A stretch of 64,000 nt of DNA from Pirellulales bacterium (GTDB taxonomy: Bacteria > Planctomycetota > Planctomycetia > Pirellulales > JANQPP01). Below the pieces are notes generated by a model. That model was not told where the DNA came from and ran no database searches. It saw only the letters and a program-made list of their open reading frames with translations. Shown piece after piece: positions 44,880 to 53,812 of this stretch (position 1 is the stretch's first letter; each line of letters opens with the position of its first letter). The translations under genes and the position numbers were made by a program. The DNA lies in assembly GCA_028289405.1 (NCBI GenBank), contig JANQPP010000106.1:1-64000 (forward strand). The letters run 5' to 3'.

Positions 44880-44949
44880 GATCTTTCGGCGAATGGCCCA
44901 GATGGCGATCGCTTACATTGAAACCGAAGCAGGCGCTCGGGTAAAGCAC

Positions 44950-45055
44950 TTAAAGCCAACGGACAAAACCTCCCGTTTGTTTCGTTCGTCGGCGTTTCAC
45001 GACCGACGAACGCCCAAATTCGCGGATGCTGAGATGTTCTGTCCCCAGGCTCTTA
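44950..45055. repeat. 106-bp MITE-like repeat, copy B
   Basis: This copy has the same length and left end as copy A. The internal stem is conserved by compensating changes: GTCCGTCGG/CCGGCGGAC in copy A becomes GTTCGTCGG/CCGACGAAC here. It lies downstream of the 238-residue membrane protein gene, so the two copies flank the FadJ gene. Confidence 0.8.
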
Positions 45056-45183
45056 AAGAGCGTCCGCCCGGATGAGCCACTCCTCATTATATTCACGAGC
45101 CCCGGCGAGGCATGGCTGCCACGGCGAGGCTCCGTGGAGTTTGGCACGACTGGTGTCGGAGTTTGCCGATTAGCAGGTTTGCA

Positions 45184-45900
45184 TCAATCCTGGGGCAACA
45201 CTTGGTCCACAATCTGTCGGACTTCACCCACTACATCGATTTCAAAATCCTCGTCGGGAACTTCGGCCTGATCCGCTAAGGCCTTCGCTTTTTCCAAGGC
45301 TGCCCGCAGGTCTTCGTCGTTCACATCGTTGGAAAAACGAACGTTGCCATTCCCATCCTGATCGGACAGCGGCTCGACCACGTCCTCCAAATCTTCATCG
45401 GAGATCTTGCCCTCGTGGTAGCCCCGCGCGACACGTTGCAAGGTGCGCCAGGCCGCCGCTTTTTCGTCGTCCGTGAGCCCCGAAGGCTGCACTAATAGAT
45501 CGTTCGCGGCATAAAGCGAGCCGACAATGATCGCCGGGCTATCGCCAATCGACTCCACGATGCGTTGGATATTCTCCAAGGAAATCCGCCCTCCTTGGAA
45601 GGCATCCCGCACCCGGTGAACTTCATGGATCAGGCCGGTTTTGTCTTCTTCCTTCATGCTCGATTGTTGGATCGTCTGAGTCAGTCCCTCCGCCACGGCT
45701 TCGGTAATCACCGGCTTGCCAAATCGCCAGACCAAGAACATGCCCGCGGCGAACAACAGCAGGGCCAGGGCCATGCCCCCCAGACAGCCGCTGATCAGGC
45801 AGGACGCCGTGGGAGAGCAACCTCGCGCGGGTGGTTGATAAGGTTCGGCTTCCAAGATTTCGTCGGTGCTCACGTGCAATTCCCTTTCGTCCGCTGGCAT
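45184..45900 (-). CDS. Single-pass membrane protein, unknown function
   Basis: The 238-residue protein has a cytoplasmic N-terminus of about 40 residues with a CSPTASC segment, one membrane helix ([22 protein letters not shown]) and a mostly helical, acidic C-terminal part ([40 protein letters not shown]). No known domain is recognised. A Ser/Glu/Asp-rich exported helical domain is a common design in planctomycetes. It is divergent with the L-2-hydroxyglutarate oxidase gene. Its downstream side contains repeat copy B. Confidence 0.7.
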   Translation of the reverse strand: MPADERELHVSTDEILEAEPYQPPARGCSPTASCLISGCLGGMALALLLFAAGMFLVWRFGKPVITEAVAEGLTQTIQQSSMKEEDKTGLIHEVHRVRDAFQGGRISLENIQRIVESIGDSPAIIVGSLYAANDLLVQPSGLTDDEKAAAWRTLQRVARGYHEGKISDEDLEDVVEPLSDQDGNGNVRFSNDVNDEDLRAALEKAKALADQAEVPDEDFEIDVVGEVRQIVDQVLPQD

Positions 45901-45969
45901 GTAAATTTCGTGCGTATCACCGTATTCTACGTTTTCGGCTGTACTTTCAATTTATCGAGGACTTTCGTG

Positions 45970-47172
45970 ATGCGGCAGGCGGATGTGTTGATTATCGGGG
46001 GGGGCATCATCGGTTTGGCCACCGGGTATCAACTCGTCCAGCGTAACCCTCGGCTGTCGATCCGCGTGTTGGAGAAAGAGCAGGAGATCGCTTTTCATCA
46101 GACGGGCCGGAATTCCGGTGTGTTGCACTCGGGGATTTATTATCGGCCCGGTTCGCTGCGGGCCCATAATTGCCGCGAGGGCAAGAAGGCCATGGAAGCG
46201 TTTTGCGAAGCGGAAGGAGTCGCTTACGAAGTTTGCGGCAAGGTCATCGTGGCGGTCACGGAAGAAGAAGTTCCCGCACTTGAGCGGATTTATGACCGTG
46301 GACAAAAAAACGGCGTCCGCTGTGAAATGATCGACGCGGATCGTCTCCACGAATTGGAGCCGCACGTCTCCGGCGTGAAGGCAATCCATGTCCCCGAGTC
46401 AGGCATTGTCGATTATGTCAGCGTCTGCCGGCGGCTAGCGGACCATATTCGCAAAGCCGAAGGAGAAATCGTGACCGGCGCGGAAGTCGAGGGTTTGCAT
46501 TCCGAGTCCACAAGCGTCGTGGCGCGAACCACGCAAGGCGACTTCTCCGCCAAATACTTGGTGAATTGCGCTGGCCTGCACTGCGACCGTGTGGCCAAGT
46601 TGGCCGGAGCGCGGCCATCCTCTCAGATTATCCCCTTCCGCGGAGAATACTTCGAACTCTTGCCTCAAGCCAAGCACCTCTGCCGCAACCTCATTTATCC
46701 CGTTCCGGATCCCAATTTTCCATTTCTCGGCGTACATTTCACGCGGATGACCGACGGGAGCGTGGAATGCGGCCCGAACGCGGTGCTGGCCTTCGCGCGA
46801 GAGGGATACCGCCGCACGGACGTGAATTTGCGCGACTTGCGGGAATCGCTTTCCTATCCTGGGTTTCTACGGCTGGCCGCGCGGCACTGGCGGATGGGAG
46901 CCAACGAGATGTGGCGTTCTTGGAGCAAGGCCGCCTTCGTCAGAGCACTGCAACGGCTGATTCCCGAAATCCAATCCAGTGATCTGGAAGCGGCGCCCTC
47001 TGGCGTACGGGCACAAGCCGTGTCGCCGGATGGCAAGCTCGTGGACGATTTCGTGATCCAAGAACAGGGCCGCATGATTCACGTGGAAAACGCGCCCTCT
47101 CCCGCCGCCACTGCCGCCTTAAACATTGGGCGCCTCATCGTGGAGAAGCTCGCGCCGCAAATGGAAGCGTGA
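45970..47172 (+). CDS. lhgO: L-2-hydroxyglutarate oxidase LhgO
   Basis: The 400-residue flavoprotein starts at ATG 45970; the frame is open upstream to 45565 but through the divergent gene. The FAD-binding motif is [17 protein letters not shown] (Gly10-x-Gly12-x-x-Gly15). Family-typical regions are [68 protein letters not shown] and [11 protein letters not shown]. LhgO oxidises L-2-hydroxyglutarate to 2-oxoglutarate. The family C-terminus with [15 protein letters not shown] is present. It lies divergent to the membrane protein gene, with a 69-bp shared upstream gap. Confidence 0.93.
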   Translation: MRQADVLIIGGGIIGLATGYQLVQRNPRLSIRVLEKEQEIAFHQTGRNSGVLHSGIYYRPGSLRAHNCREGKKAMEAFCEAEGVAYEVCGKVIVAVTEEEVPALERIYDRGQKNGVRCEMIDADRLHELEPHVSGVKAIHVPESGIVDYVSVCRRLADHIRKAEGEIVTGAEVEGLHSESTSVVARTTQGDFSAKYLVNCAGLHCDRVAKLAGARPSSQIIPFRGEYFELLPQAKHLCRNLIYPVPDPNFPFLGVHFTRMTDGSVECGPNAVLAFAREGYRRTDVNLRDLRESLSYPGFLRLAARHWRMGANEMWRSWSKAAFVRALQRLIPEIQSSDLEAAPSGVRAQAVSPDGKLVDDFVIQEQGRMIHVENAPSPAATAALNIGRLIVEKLAPQMEA

Positions 47173-47522
47173 TGTTGGTGGCGTTCGATCGATTCCCCTG
47201 CCGTCTGCTCAAGCGCGCGTTGAGAGATAGTCTCCGGACCCGTCTCCCCGATCACTTGTGCAGAATCAGCTTGTCATTCCGCGTGCGACGGAGCCGATAT
47301 CGTTCTCTTCCATTGGTTGATCCAATCGACATCCAATATTTCGCCCTCCTGTTTATTTGTATTCGTGGGATCCGGCAGAAATGCCGTTCTCAAGCCACGT
47401 TACCGACGACGCATGACGGATGAATCCCGACTGTGGGGTGTGCTGGCCAAAAGAGGCCGGCTTGGCCATAATCGCGTCGCCATTTGACAGATCATTCAAG
47501 GATTCAAAGTGGGAGAAGTCTG
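47173..47522. other. Intergenic region (350 bp)
   Basis: This gap between lhgO and the ROK gene shows no supported gene. A TTGACA-like hexamer lies at about 47486 but no matching -10 box at proper spacing was found. Confidence 0.4.
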
Positions 47523-48581
47523 GTGCGTTATTTTGCCGGAGTGGATGTCGGGGGCACGACGAGCACGGTCAGCTTGGCCAACGAACAACGGGAAGTTGTT
47601 TTGGTGTCTCCGCAGTTCGCGACGCGTTCCGCGGAAAGCCCCGAAGCCACGGTATCAGCCGTCGTTGAGGAGATTGTAAAAACAGCCGAAGCGGCGGGAG
47701 CGTCGATCGCCGAAGTCGACGCGGTCGGCCTGTCCACGCCAGGGCCAGCCACACTGGACGGCACACTGCTCAAAACCCCTAATTTCGATGCCAAGCTATG
47801 GGATCGATACCCCATTCGGGCGGAACTCGAAAAAGCATTGCGGACACATCAGCCACAGATCGAAGTTCGCTATATCGGGGACGGACAGGCGGCCGCGCTT
47901 GGGGAATTCGCGATTTTGAGCCGTTCCCTGCTGTGGAGCCGAGTGAATCCTCACGATTTGCCCGATGAACCGGTCTCGTCACTCTTCATGGTAATCGTGG
48001 GCACGGGGCTTGGCGGCGGCGCCGTGCGCGATGGCAGGGCCGTACAGGGAAAAGAAGGGCGGGCGGGGCACGTGGGCCATATCACTCTGCCGGCGCATGC
48101 GTTCCGCCATGAGCATGACCGGCAACTGCTCGTGGGAAACGCCTACAGCACCGCGGAGTCCACGATCTCCTTGACCGGCCTGGCACATCAGTTGGCCTAC
48201 CGATTGGGCCTCGAGCAGTGGCAATCCCACCCGCTCAACCAAGAAGCCTCCTCCGTGCGAGACAAGGCCAAAAAGTTGCGCGAACTGGCGGCGAGCGGAG
48301 ATCCACTCGCGCTTCAGCTCTTTGAAGACCAGGCGCGAGCATTGGGGATCACACTGCTCAACGCGAATTATCTGGGGGATTACGACCGACTGGTGATTGG
48401 CGGCGGGGTTTGTGACCTGGCCCAGGATGTCCGAGATTGGTATCGGAAATGTGCTGAGGAGACCTACCTGCAACACGCGCTGGACGGTTTTCGAAGCTTC
48501 GTCGGTTTCGATTTCTCCGTCTGCGGCGATGAAGCACCAGTCATCGGCGCCTTGGCATGGGTCCTGCCCGAGGCTCCTTAG
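47523..48581 (+). CDS. ROK family sugar kinase
   Basis: The 352-residue protein is counted from GTG 47523, which follows GGGAGAAGTCTG; the frame is open to 47484. The ATP-binding DVGGTTSTVSL and the STPGP segment, together with VIVGTGLGGGAV and AGHVGHITL, place it among the ROK kinases. The usual zinc-binding cluster after the GHxxH-like region (CxCGxxGC) is missing, so this is a Zn-less variant. It likely phosphorylates a hexose or amino sugar. It stands between lhgO and a convergent sialidase gene. Confidence 0.82.
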   Translation: MRYFAGVDVGGTTSTVSLANEQREVVLVSPQFATRSAESPEATVSAVVEEIVKTAEAAGASIAEVDAVGLSTPGPATLDGTLLKTPNFDAKLWDRYPIRAELEKALRTHQPQIEVRYIGDGQAAALGEFAILSRSLLWSRVNPHDLPDEPVSSLFMVIVGTGLGGGAVRDGRAVQGKEGRAGHVGHITLPAHAFRHEHDRQLLVGNAYSTAESTISLTGLAHQLAYRLGLEQWQSHPLNQEASSVRDKAKKLRELAASGDPLALQLFEDQARALGITLLNANYLGDYDRLVIGGGVCDLAQDVRDWYRKCAEETYLQHALDGFRSFVGFDFSVCGDEAPVIGALAWVLPEAP

Positions 48582-48594
48582 AGCTGACGGTTCT

Positions 48595-48611
48595 TCCGTG
48601 AACATCACGGA
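48595..48611. terminator. Short hairpin between convergent genes
   Basis: TCCGTGA-ACA-TCACGGA forms a perfect 7-bp stem in the 33-bp gap between the ROK kinase and the convergent sialidase gene. It is compatible with a shared terminator, though no long T-run follows. Confidence 0.45.
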
Positions 48612-48614
48612 CTT

Positions 48615-49775
48615 TCAATCGCCGGCGCGGATCCAGGCTTCGTCGAAGGCGGCGTACTTCATCGATTTTCCTTCCTCGACGAAGTAGCTGTAGACGGCAT
48701 GAATGGTGCCGTCACGGCCCTGGATGATGGCGGGATAGTGGTACGCGCCGCTGGGTTGGTCTTCGAGATGCCGCGTGTGCGGCCAAGTGCGGCCCTCATC
48801 CTCGGTAAGCGACACGGCCAAGCGGCTTCGGCCCCGCAGCGTGTCATTGTAGATCAACAGCCAATTCCCGTTTTGCAACCGTACGGCATCCAGCCCCGAA
48901 CCCGGATTGGGGAATTCCATCACGCCCACCGGCCCCCAAGTGATGCCATCGTCGGAGGATTCACTTACGCGGATTTTGTCCAGTGGACCGTTTTCCCGCA
49001 TGTAAGCCACGAGCGTGCCGTCTTCGCGCCGCAGTACCGCCGGCTGAATGTTGCCAAAGCCGGCCAAGGGGTGGCTGGCGAACCAGGTCTTTCCCAGGTC
49101 GTCACTGATGGCCATCAATGAAACGGAATAGGTGTCCGAATAGAGCGGCAAGAGAATACGGCCCGAAGGGAGAATGGTCGGCTTGCAGCGCGGCTGCCAA
49201 CCGAGACGGCTCGAAAGTTTATCTTCGATCAACGCGAAAAGGGCCTGTTCATCTACATCGCCCGTATCGGGCGCGTCAGCAGCCATGGACTTGCGATGTT
49301 CCCAACCTTGCCGCATGTCTTCCACGAAATTTTGTGGCCTGAGGAAAATCGAGCCTTGCCATTCCCATTTGGGGGCACCATCCCCTTGATAGTCACTGGA
49401 AACGCGGTAGCGGGTCAGGCACGATTCCCAAGAATTGGCGATGATGGTGGGCCAAATCAGCCACAGCCGGTCTCGCGCATCGATGAACATGGCTGTATTG
49501 CAATCGGGGAAATCAGGAATGTCCGCCATCAAGAAAGGGGAGCTCCAGACACTGTCTCCGGCCTTGCGGGAACCATAAATGGCCACGTCGTCCGCGCTCC
49601 GTTCCCCGGAACCCCGGTACCAGGAGACCAGCAGACTGCCGTCGGGACATTCCACGATCGCCGGCGCGTGATTGTGGTCCGCGCGCGGGGGAAAGATTAG
49701 TTCGGACTTGAGCGAGCCGGTGTCGCCAGCAGCCAGCGCGAGCAGAGCGATGAGGGACGTAGTTCCTTGAATCAT
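48615..49775 (-). CDS. Exported sialidase/BNR-repeat family protein
   Basis: The 386-residue protein has a short signal peptide (SLIALLALAAGDTG). It contains Asp-box-type repeats (SDDLGKTWFA, SDDGITWGPVG, TEDEGRTWPH) and the family regions RADHNHAPAIVECPDGSLLVSWYRG, DCNTAMFIDARDRLWLIWPTI and KIRVSESSDDG, with an AYHYPAIIQGRDGTIHAVYSYF segment near the end. It may be a sialidase or another exo-glycosidase with the same propeller; the substrate is unknown. It is upstream of nothing obvious on the same strand, but the VCBS protein gene follows upstream at 49839. Confidence 0.85.
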   Translation of the reverse strand: MIQGTTSLIALLALAAGDTGSLKSELIFPPRADHNHAPAIVECPDGSLLVSWYRGSGERSADDVAIYGSRKAGDSVWSSPFLMADIPDFPDCNTAMFIDARDRLWLIWPTIIANSWESCLTRYRVSSDYQGDGAPKWEWQGSIFLRPQNFVEDMRQGWEHRKSMAADAPDTGDVDEQALFALIEDKLSSRLGWQPRCKPTILPSGRILLPLYSDTYSVSLMAISDDLGKTWFASHPLAGFGNIQPAVLRREDGTLVAYMRENGPLDKIRVSESSDDGITWGPVGVMEFPNPGSGLDAVRLQNGNWLLIYNDTLRGRSRLAVSLTEDEGRTWPHTRHLEDQPSGAYHYPAIIQGRDGTIHAVYSYFVEEGKSMKYAAFDEAWIRAGD

Positions 49776-49838
49776 GAATGCACTTCTCCTAGAAGCCAGG
49801 AAGTATTCGGGCAGGGGGGTGGGTTGGAAACTGGGCAG

Positions 49839-51050
49839 TCAATTGTCGCCTGGTGGCTCGTTCCAGTAAATTTTGAGGTTTCGAGTGCTCCGTCCGGCGG
49901 CCACGATATCCGGTCGTCCGTCGCCGTTCAAATCGGCGATCCGCACGTCTTCCGTGGCCATGCCATCTTCATCGATCCAGCGGGAAGTCCATTCCTCGCC
50001 GGAAGGGGACGTGCGAAGGTAGATTTTCAGGCCGACTTTCCCGTCCGAATTGGGGGACCGCCAGCCGGCCACGATTTGCTGGCCGCCGGTACCCAACAGG
50101 TCCGCCGTGGCGATGGCGTGGCCCGCGTTTAGGTTGCCGTCGAGCAAGATCCGGTCGCGGACTTCCGTGATGCGTTGGCGGTTTTCCGTGCGGTCGTAAT
50201 TCGAAAGGTACAGCGCGAGCTGGTCTCCGTGCAGCGGCTCGATCGTTACTAGAAAGGGATTTCCCTCCGCGGCGAGGCCCATGCGGATCTCGCCCCCCCC
50301 TTGCACGCGGGGAAAGGTTTGCGTTTTCCAACCGCCCTCCACGTAATGAATCAGCATGGCTCCTTCTCGGCCGATGTAGAGAATTTCCTCGCTGGGCGTG
50401 GTTGGGTCCCACTGGCCCACGTCGAAGTTGTGCGTGACGTGTAGCGTGTTTTCGAGCACGGTGGTGGTCCACTCTTGTCGAGGATCCTTGGGCATCTCGT
50501 ACGCCAACAGGCGGACGCCTTCCCCCTCGCCGTTGCGGTTGCCGCGCCCATGCAGCGGAGCCACCACGAGCACAAAATCTCCTTCATCCCGTTGGACCCA
50601 CCGCATGCGATGCACAACCGGCTCATGGTGCAGCTTTACGGGCGTCCATTTCTGGCGGCGGTCGTCCGGCGGGATGAGATAATGCACGGAACCGGAATGC
50701 AGCGTGTCGCTCGGATTCCACTGGGCGCCGACGGCCACCTCGACTTTGCCATCGCCGTCGATATCGCGTGCGGCGAGGCACACGTTGTCGTACGTGGTGA
50801 GGTTTTCCACCATTACGTGCCGCTCCCACGAAGGGTTTTCGTACCAGACGAACTGTTTCTTGTCAGCCAGTAAAATGTCCAACCGGCCATCTCCGTTGAC
50901 GTCTTCCAGTGCCAGCCCATAGCCAATTTCGACGTTGTCGTCGATTTGTTCAGCGCGAAAATTAGGCTCGGGCTGCTGGGCTACCGCTGATCCGGTAAGC
51001 AGTAGTCCGATCGTGCAAATCCCTAAAATGAAGATGGTCATGTGACGCAT
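49839..51050 (-). CDS. Exported FG-GAP/VCBS repeat protein
   Basis: The 403-residue protein has a signal peptide (ILGICTIGLLLTGSAVAQQ). It contains several FG-GAP-like calcium-binding loops: DVNGDGRLDILLAD, DIDGDGKVEVAVGAQ and DLNGDGRPDIVAAG. These are the D-x-N/D-G-D-G pattern of VCBS propeller repeats. The protein is an exported beta propeller of the integrin-alpha type. The ligand is not known. It is 63 bp upstream of the sialidase gene on the same strand, so both may be expressed together as a glycan-related pair, which is an inference. Confidence 0.88.
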   Translation of the reverse strand: MRHMTIFILGICTIGLLLTGSAVAQQPEPNFRAEQIDDNVEIGYGLALEDVNGDGRLDILLADKKQFVWYENPSWERHVMVENLTTYDNVCLAARDIDGDGKVEVAVGAQWNPSDTLHSGSVHYLIPPDDRRQKWTPVKLHHEPVVHRMRWVQRDEGDFVLVVAPLHGRGNRNGEGEGVRLLAYEMPKDPRQEWTTTVLENTLHVTHNFDVGQWDPTTPSEEILYIGREGAMLIHYVEGGWKTQTFPRVQGGGEIRMGLAAEGNPFLVTIEPLHGDQLALYLSNYDRTENRQRITEVRDRILLDGNLNAGHAIATADLLGTGGQQIVAGWRSPNSDGKVGLKIYLRTSPSGEEWTSRWIDEDGMATEDVRIADLNGDGRPDIVAAGRSTRNLKIYWNEPPGDN

Positions 51051-51226
51051 TTCAGACCGAATTCCTCATGAAGGTACAACACATGACGTGCCTGCGGAAA
51101 AATCCGACCCACAGCCCGGGAGTTTACCACGTCTCGCTACCAACGGTAAACGAAAAACTCCGCCGCCGCCCAAGAAGAGCGACGACGGAGCAAGACATCG
51201 AGATCGATGGAGATACGTTGCGGAAG

Positions 51227-52210
51227 TTACTTGCGAGTTCGGCGCCAGACCAACCCGGCTGCAAGACCTAGCAGCAACAAGATGGCACTACTCGGTTCGG
51301 GCACCGCCGCGGCATTGCCGCCGGCATTGAAGGCCTCGACAAAGGCCACGAAATCCTTCAGATTGATGCGACCATTGAAGTCAAAATCGCCATCCTCGAA
51401 ACTTCCTAGACTGTTGAAATTTGACACCATGATCTCGTAGTCCGCGATGTCCACAACTTCATCGCCATTGAAGTCCCCGGGAGCATTCGTAATCAAGAGA
51501 TCCGATATCGCATTTCCGTTGCCACTACTCCAGAGGGAGGCAATTTCATCTTCCGTTAATACTCGATTCCAAATCGCCACATCATCGATGAAGCCTTCCC
51601 ACTCACGATTATTTGTGGAAGGGTTGTCGCCGATTCTTACGCGGTTGCTTGTGTTAGGAAGTGTGATATCGGGTGTCCCTCCCGTGCCGGCCAATTCACC
51701 GTCAACCCAATACCGAGTGCTCACTCCAGCCTCTGAGATAGCGACGATATGATGGAATTCTCCATCGTTGACGTCCGGCCCGCCAGCTCCGGGTTCCCCA
51801 ATGCCGCCGGCAAAAGTCATCGTATTTTCGCCGCCGCGCCGGTGGACACGCCATGAAGTCTGTTCTCCTTTAGCCATCAGCGCTTGCCAGCTCGTGTCGA
51901 AGGCGTCCACGGTGAACCATGCTGAAACCGACATGCTTTCCCCGACAAAATCGAGTGCGTCTTCGGCGCCCCCCGTGATTTCGATAAATTGATCTTCACC
52001 GTTCAAACGCACACCTTGGCCAAACATGGCATCCTCGAAGGCGATGGGATCGGTGCCGCGTTCTTCTCCATGATTGTCGCCGACGATGTCGTCGAAGGAC
52101 CCATTCAATGGCCAGTAAGCCACTAAATCGGTTTGCAAATCCGCCCGAGCCGTACCTGCGACAGTCAGTCCGGCCACCACAGCCCAAATCATTGTTTTTG
52201 TCTTCGTCAT
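51227..52210 (-). CDS. PEP-CTERM protein with LamG and dockerin-like segments
   Basis: The 327-residue protein has a signal peptide (IWAVVAGLTVAGTARA). The LamG/concanavalin-like domain (LVAYWPLNGSFDDIVGDNHG through VAIWNRVLTEDEIASLW) covers about residues 25-225. Two dockerin-like calcium-binding segments follow (DFNGDEVVDIADYEIMVSNFN and DFDFNGRINLKDFVAFVEAFN). The C-terminus is a full PEP-CTERM: VPEPSSAILLLLGLAAGLVWRRTRK. It should be anchored or sorted by an exosortase-type system and bind a carbohydrate. It is the same sorting class as the two minimal proteins downstream at 54769 and 55189. No exosortase gene is in the window. Confidence 0.93.
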   Translation of the reverse strand: MTKTKTMIWAVVAGLTVAGTARADLQTDLVAYWPLNGSFDDIVGDNHGEERGTDPIAFEDAMFGQGVRLNGEDQFIEITGGAEDALDFVGESMSVSAWFTVDAFDTSWQALMAKGEQTSWRVHRRGGENTMTFAGGIGEPGAGGPDVNDGEFHHIVAISEAGVSTRYWVDGELAGTGGTPDITLPNTSNRVRIGDNPSTNNREWEGFIDDVAIWNRVLTEDEIASLWSSGNGNAISDLLITNAPGDFNGDEVVDIADYEIMVSNFNSLGSFEDGDFDFNGRINLKDFVAFVEAFNAGGNAAAVPEPSSAILLLLGLAAGLVWRRTRK

Positions 52211-52665
52211 CGCTCTCTTGTCTCCTCGAAGCTGATACGATTAATGAGGTGTGAAGAATCTATGAATCACTGCTCGGTCGTCGCCCAGCGTGCGCAAATC
52301 AACCCACTCTCCTTCCGCCCTAAAGAGCGATTTCGTAGTGAAACCTTTGCGCATGCTTCACGAGATTCTAATTACCTGCACAATCAGATCAAGCGAAAAA
52401 AATCGTGGATAACGCAAATTTTATCGCTGCGAGAAATGACAAGAGGTGTTCAGTGTGGGCCGTAATACCCTTTGCAAGAAACGTTTTTCAAACTTGATCC
52501 TTGAAGATTCATCGATCACGTTTTCTGGTGAATCTCCTTCGTATTGGGACGTGACTTCAGCCTCTTACACGATAAAATAGATGGCCCTGAATAAATGGGT
52601 TGCTCGCATTCAAGGGAATTGCGGATGCTCTTCACTCTTCGGCGTGATCACCATGAAATAGTGTC
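52211..52665. other. Divergent intergenic region (455 bp)
   Basis: This gap holds the upstream regions of the LamG protein (minus) and rlmN (plus) and is AT-rich. An open frame at 52133-52465 is not supported. No tRNA or clear promoter was recognised. Confidence 0.4.
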
Positions 52666-53718
52666 ATGGAACATCTCCTGAATCTCGCGCCCGCGGCGTG
52701 GAAAGATTGGTTTCGTGAACAGGGGGAGCCGGCCTTTCGCGCTCGCCAATTGCAAAACTGGGTCTTCTCGCGACGGGCAAACGGCTTCACCGAGATGTCC
52801 GATCTTCCCTTGCGGACACGTTCGCGCCTGGAGGAAAGCTTTTCCCTGTGGACCACGGAGATCGCCGAACAGACGCATTCCTCGGACGGGACGGAAAAGC
52901 TACTGCTACGGCTGAGTGATGGGCACGACATCGAGTGTGTGCTACTCCGTGACGGTCCTCGCAGGACGGTCTGCGTCAGTTCGCAAGTGGGCTGTGCCAT
53001 GGGCTGCGTCTTCTGCGCCAGTGGGCTGGATGGCGTGGTCCGTAGCCTGACCATGGGCGAAATCGTGGAGCAGGTTTTGCGTCTGGACCGCCTGCTCGGC
53101 GACGAGGAACGGTTGAGCCATATCGTGATGATGGGCATGGGAGAGCCGCTGGCCAATCTGCCCCAGGTGACGGCGGCATTAAAAACCGTGTGCCGTCCCG
53201 AAGCGCTGAATATCAGTGCCCGGCGGGTCACGATTTCCACGGTCGGCCTGCCAGAGGGGATTCGCCGCCTGGCGAAGCAGGGCTGTCCTTATCATTTGGC
53301 GGTTTCCCTGCATGCTCCGGAGGATGAACTCCGCTCGCGACTGGTCCCGGTCAACCAGAACACGGGCATCGATGCTATCTTGCAAGCGGCGGACGATTAC
53401 TTTCGCGCCACGGGGCGGCGGCTGACATTCGAGTATGTGTTGCTGTCCGGCATCAACGACCAGCCCAGCCACGCACGGCAGCTAGCCGAACTCTTGCGAG
53501 AACGAACGGCGTTACTGAATTTAATACCCTTCAATCCAGTCTCCGGACTGCCCTATCGGGCGCCGAGCGTCGCGGCTCTCCAAGCTTTTCGCGAAGTGCT
53601 CGAATCCCACGGCATTCCGATCCGAGTGCGGAAACGCAAAGGAAGCCGCATCGACGCTGCCTGCGGCCAGCTTCGGCGGCTACGTTCCCTCCAAAATTCT
53701 TCCGCCTCTCCGCGTTAA
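52666..53718 (+). CDS. rlmN: 23S rRNA (adenine-2503-C2)-methyltransferase RlmN
   Basis: The 350-residue radical SAM enzyme has its [4Fe-4S] motif in SSQVGCAMGCVFCASG (Cys110, Cys114, Cys117) and the methyl-carrying Cys in AACGQLRRL (about 333). The FRARQLQNWVFS start, MMGMGEPLANL and RVTISTVGL regions are family-typical. RlmN methylates C2 of A2503 in 23S rRNA and A37 in some tRNAs, improving translational fidelity. The start ATG at 52666 fits the family. It is followed by a double-VOC protein after a structured 94-bp gap. Confidence 0.95.
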   Translation: MEHLLNLAPAAWKDWFREQGEPAFRARQLQNWVFSRRANGFTEMSDLPLRTRSRLEESFSLWTTEIAEQTHSSDGTEKLLLRLSDGHDIECVLLRDGPRRTVCVSSQVGCAMGCVFCASGLDGVVRSLTMGEIVEQVLRLDRLLGDEERLSHIVMMGMGEPLANLPQVTAALKTVCRPEALNISARRVTISTVGLPEGIRRLAKQGCPYHLAVSLHAPEDELRSRLVPVNQNTGIDAILQAADDYFRATGRRLTFEYVLLSGINDQPSHARQLAELLRERTALLNLIPFNPVSGLPYRAPSVAALQAFREVLESHGIPIRVRKRKGSRIDAACGQLRRLRSLQNSSASPR

Positions 53719-53773
53719 CCCCCGCACGGCATCTGGAGCTACCGTCGGGGAGGCGATAAACTCCCTGCGGGGG
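53719..53773 (+). other. Nested hairpin in rlmN-VOC gap
   Basis: CCCCCGCA (53719-53726) pairs perfectly with TGCGGGGG (53766-53773) around an inner GGGAG/CTCCC stem. It could be a terminator, an attenuator or a structured leader for the VOC gene; there is no T-run. Confidence 0.3.
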
Positions 53774-53812
53774 CATAACGACAAATCCCTTGCATCAAGA
53801 AAGGCTGGCGTG

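Larger units (their letters stand above)
44802..45183. other. Intergenic region holding repeat copy B and a palindrome
   Basis: This 382-bp gap contains the FadJ upstream palindrome and repeat copy B. About 125 bp between the repeat and the membrane protein stop show nothing further. Confidence 0.5.

Noticed and set aside
41215-45183. Similar-looking short stretches near 41300 and 45150 (CTGGTGTCGG and GATTAG context)
   Set aside because: Matches are short and in opposite orientation; they do not align over a useful length, unlike the 106-bp repeat.
47176-47215. Sequence resembling a tRNA T-arm (GTTCGATCG...)
   Set aside because: No matching acceptor, D or anticodon stems can be built around it.
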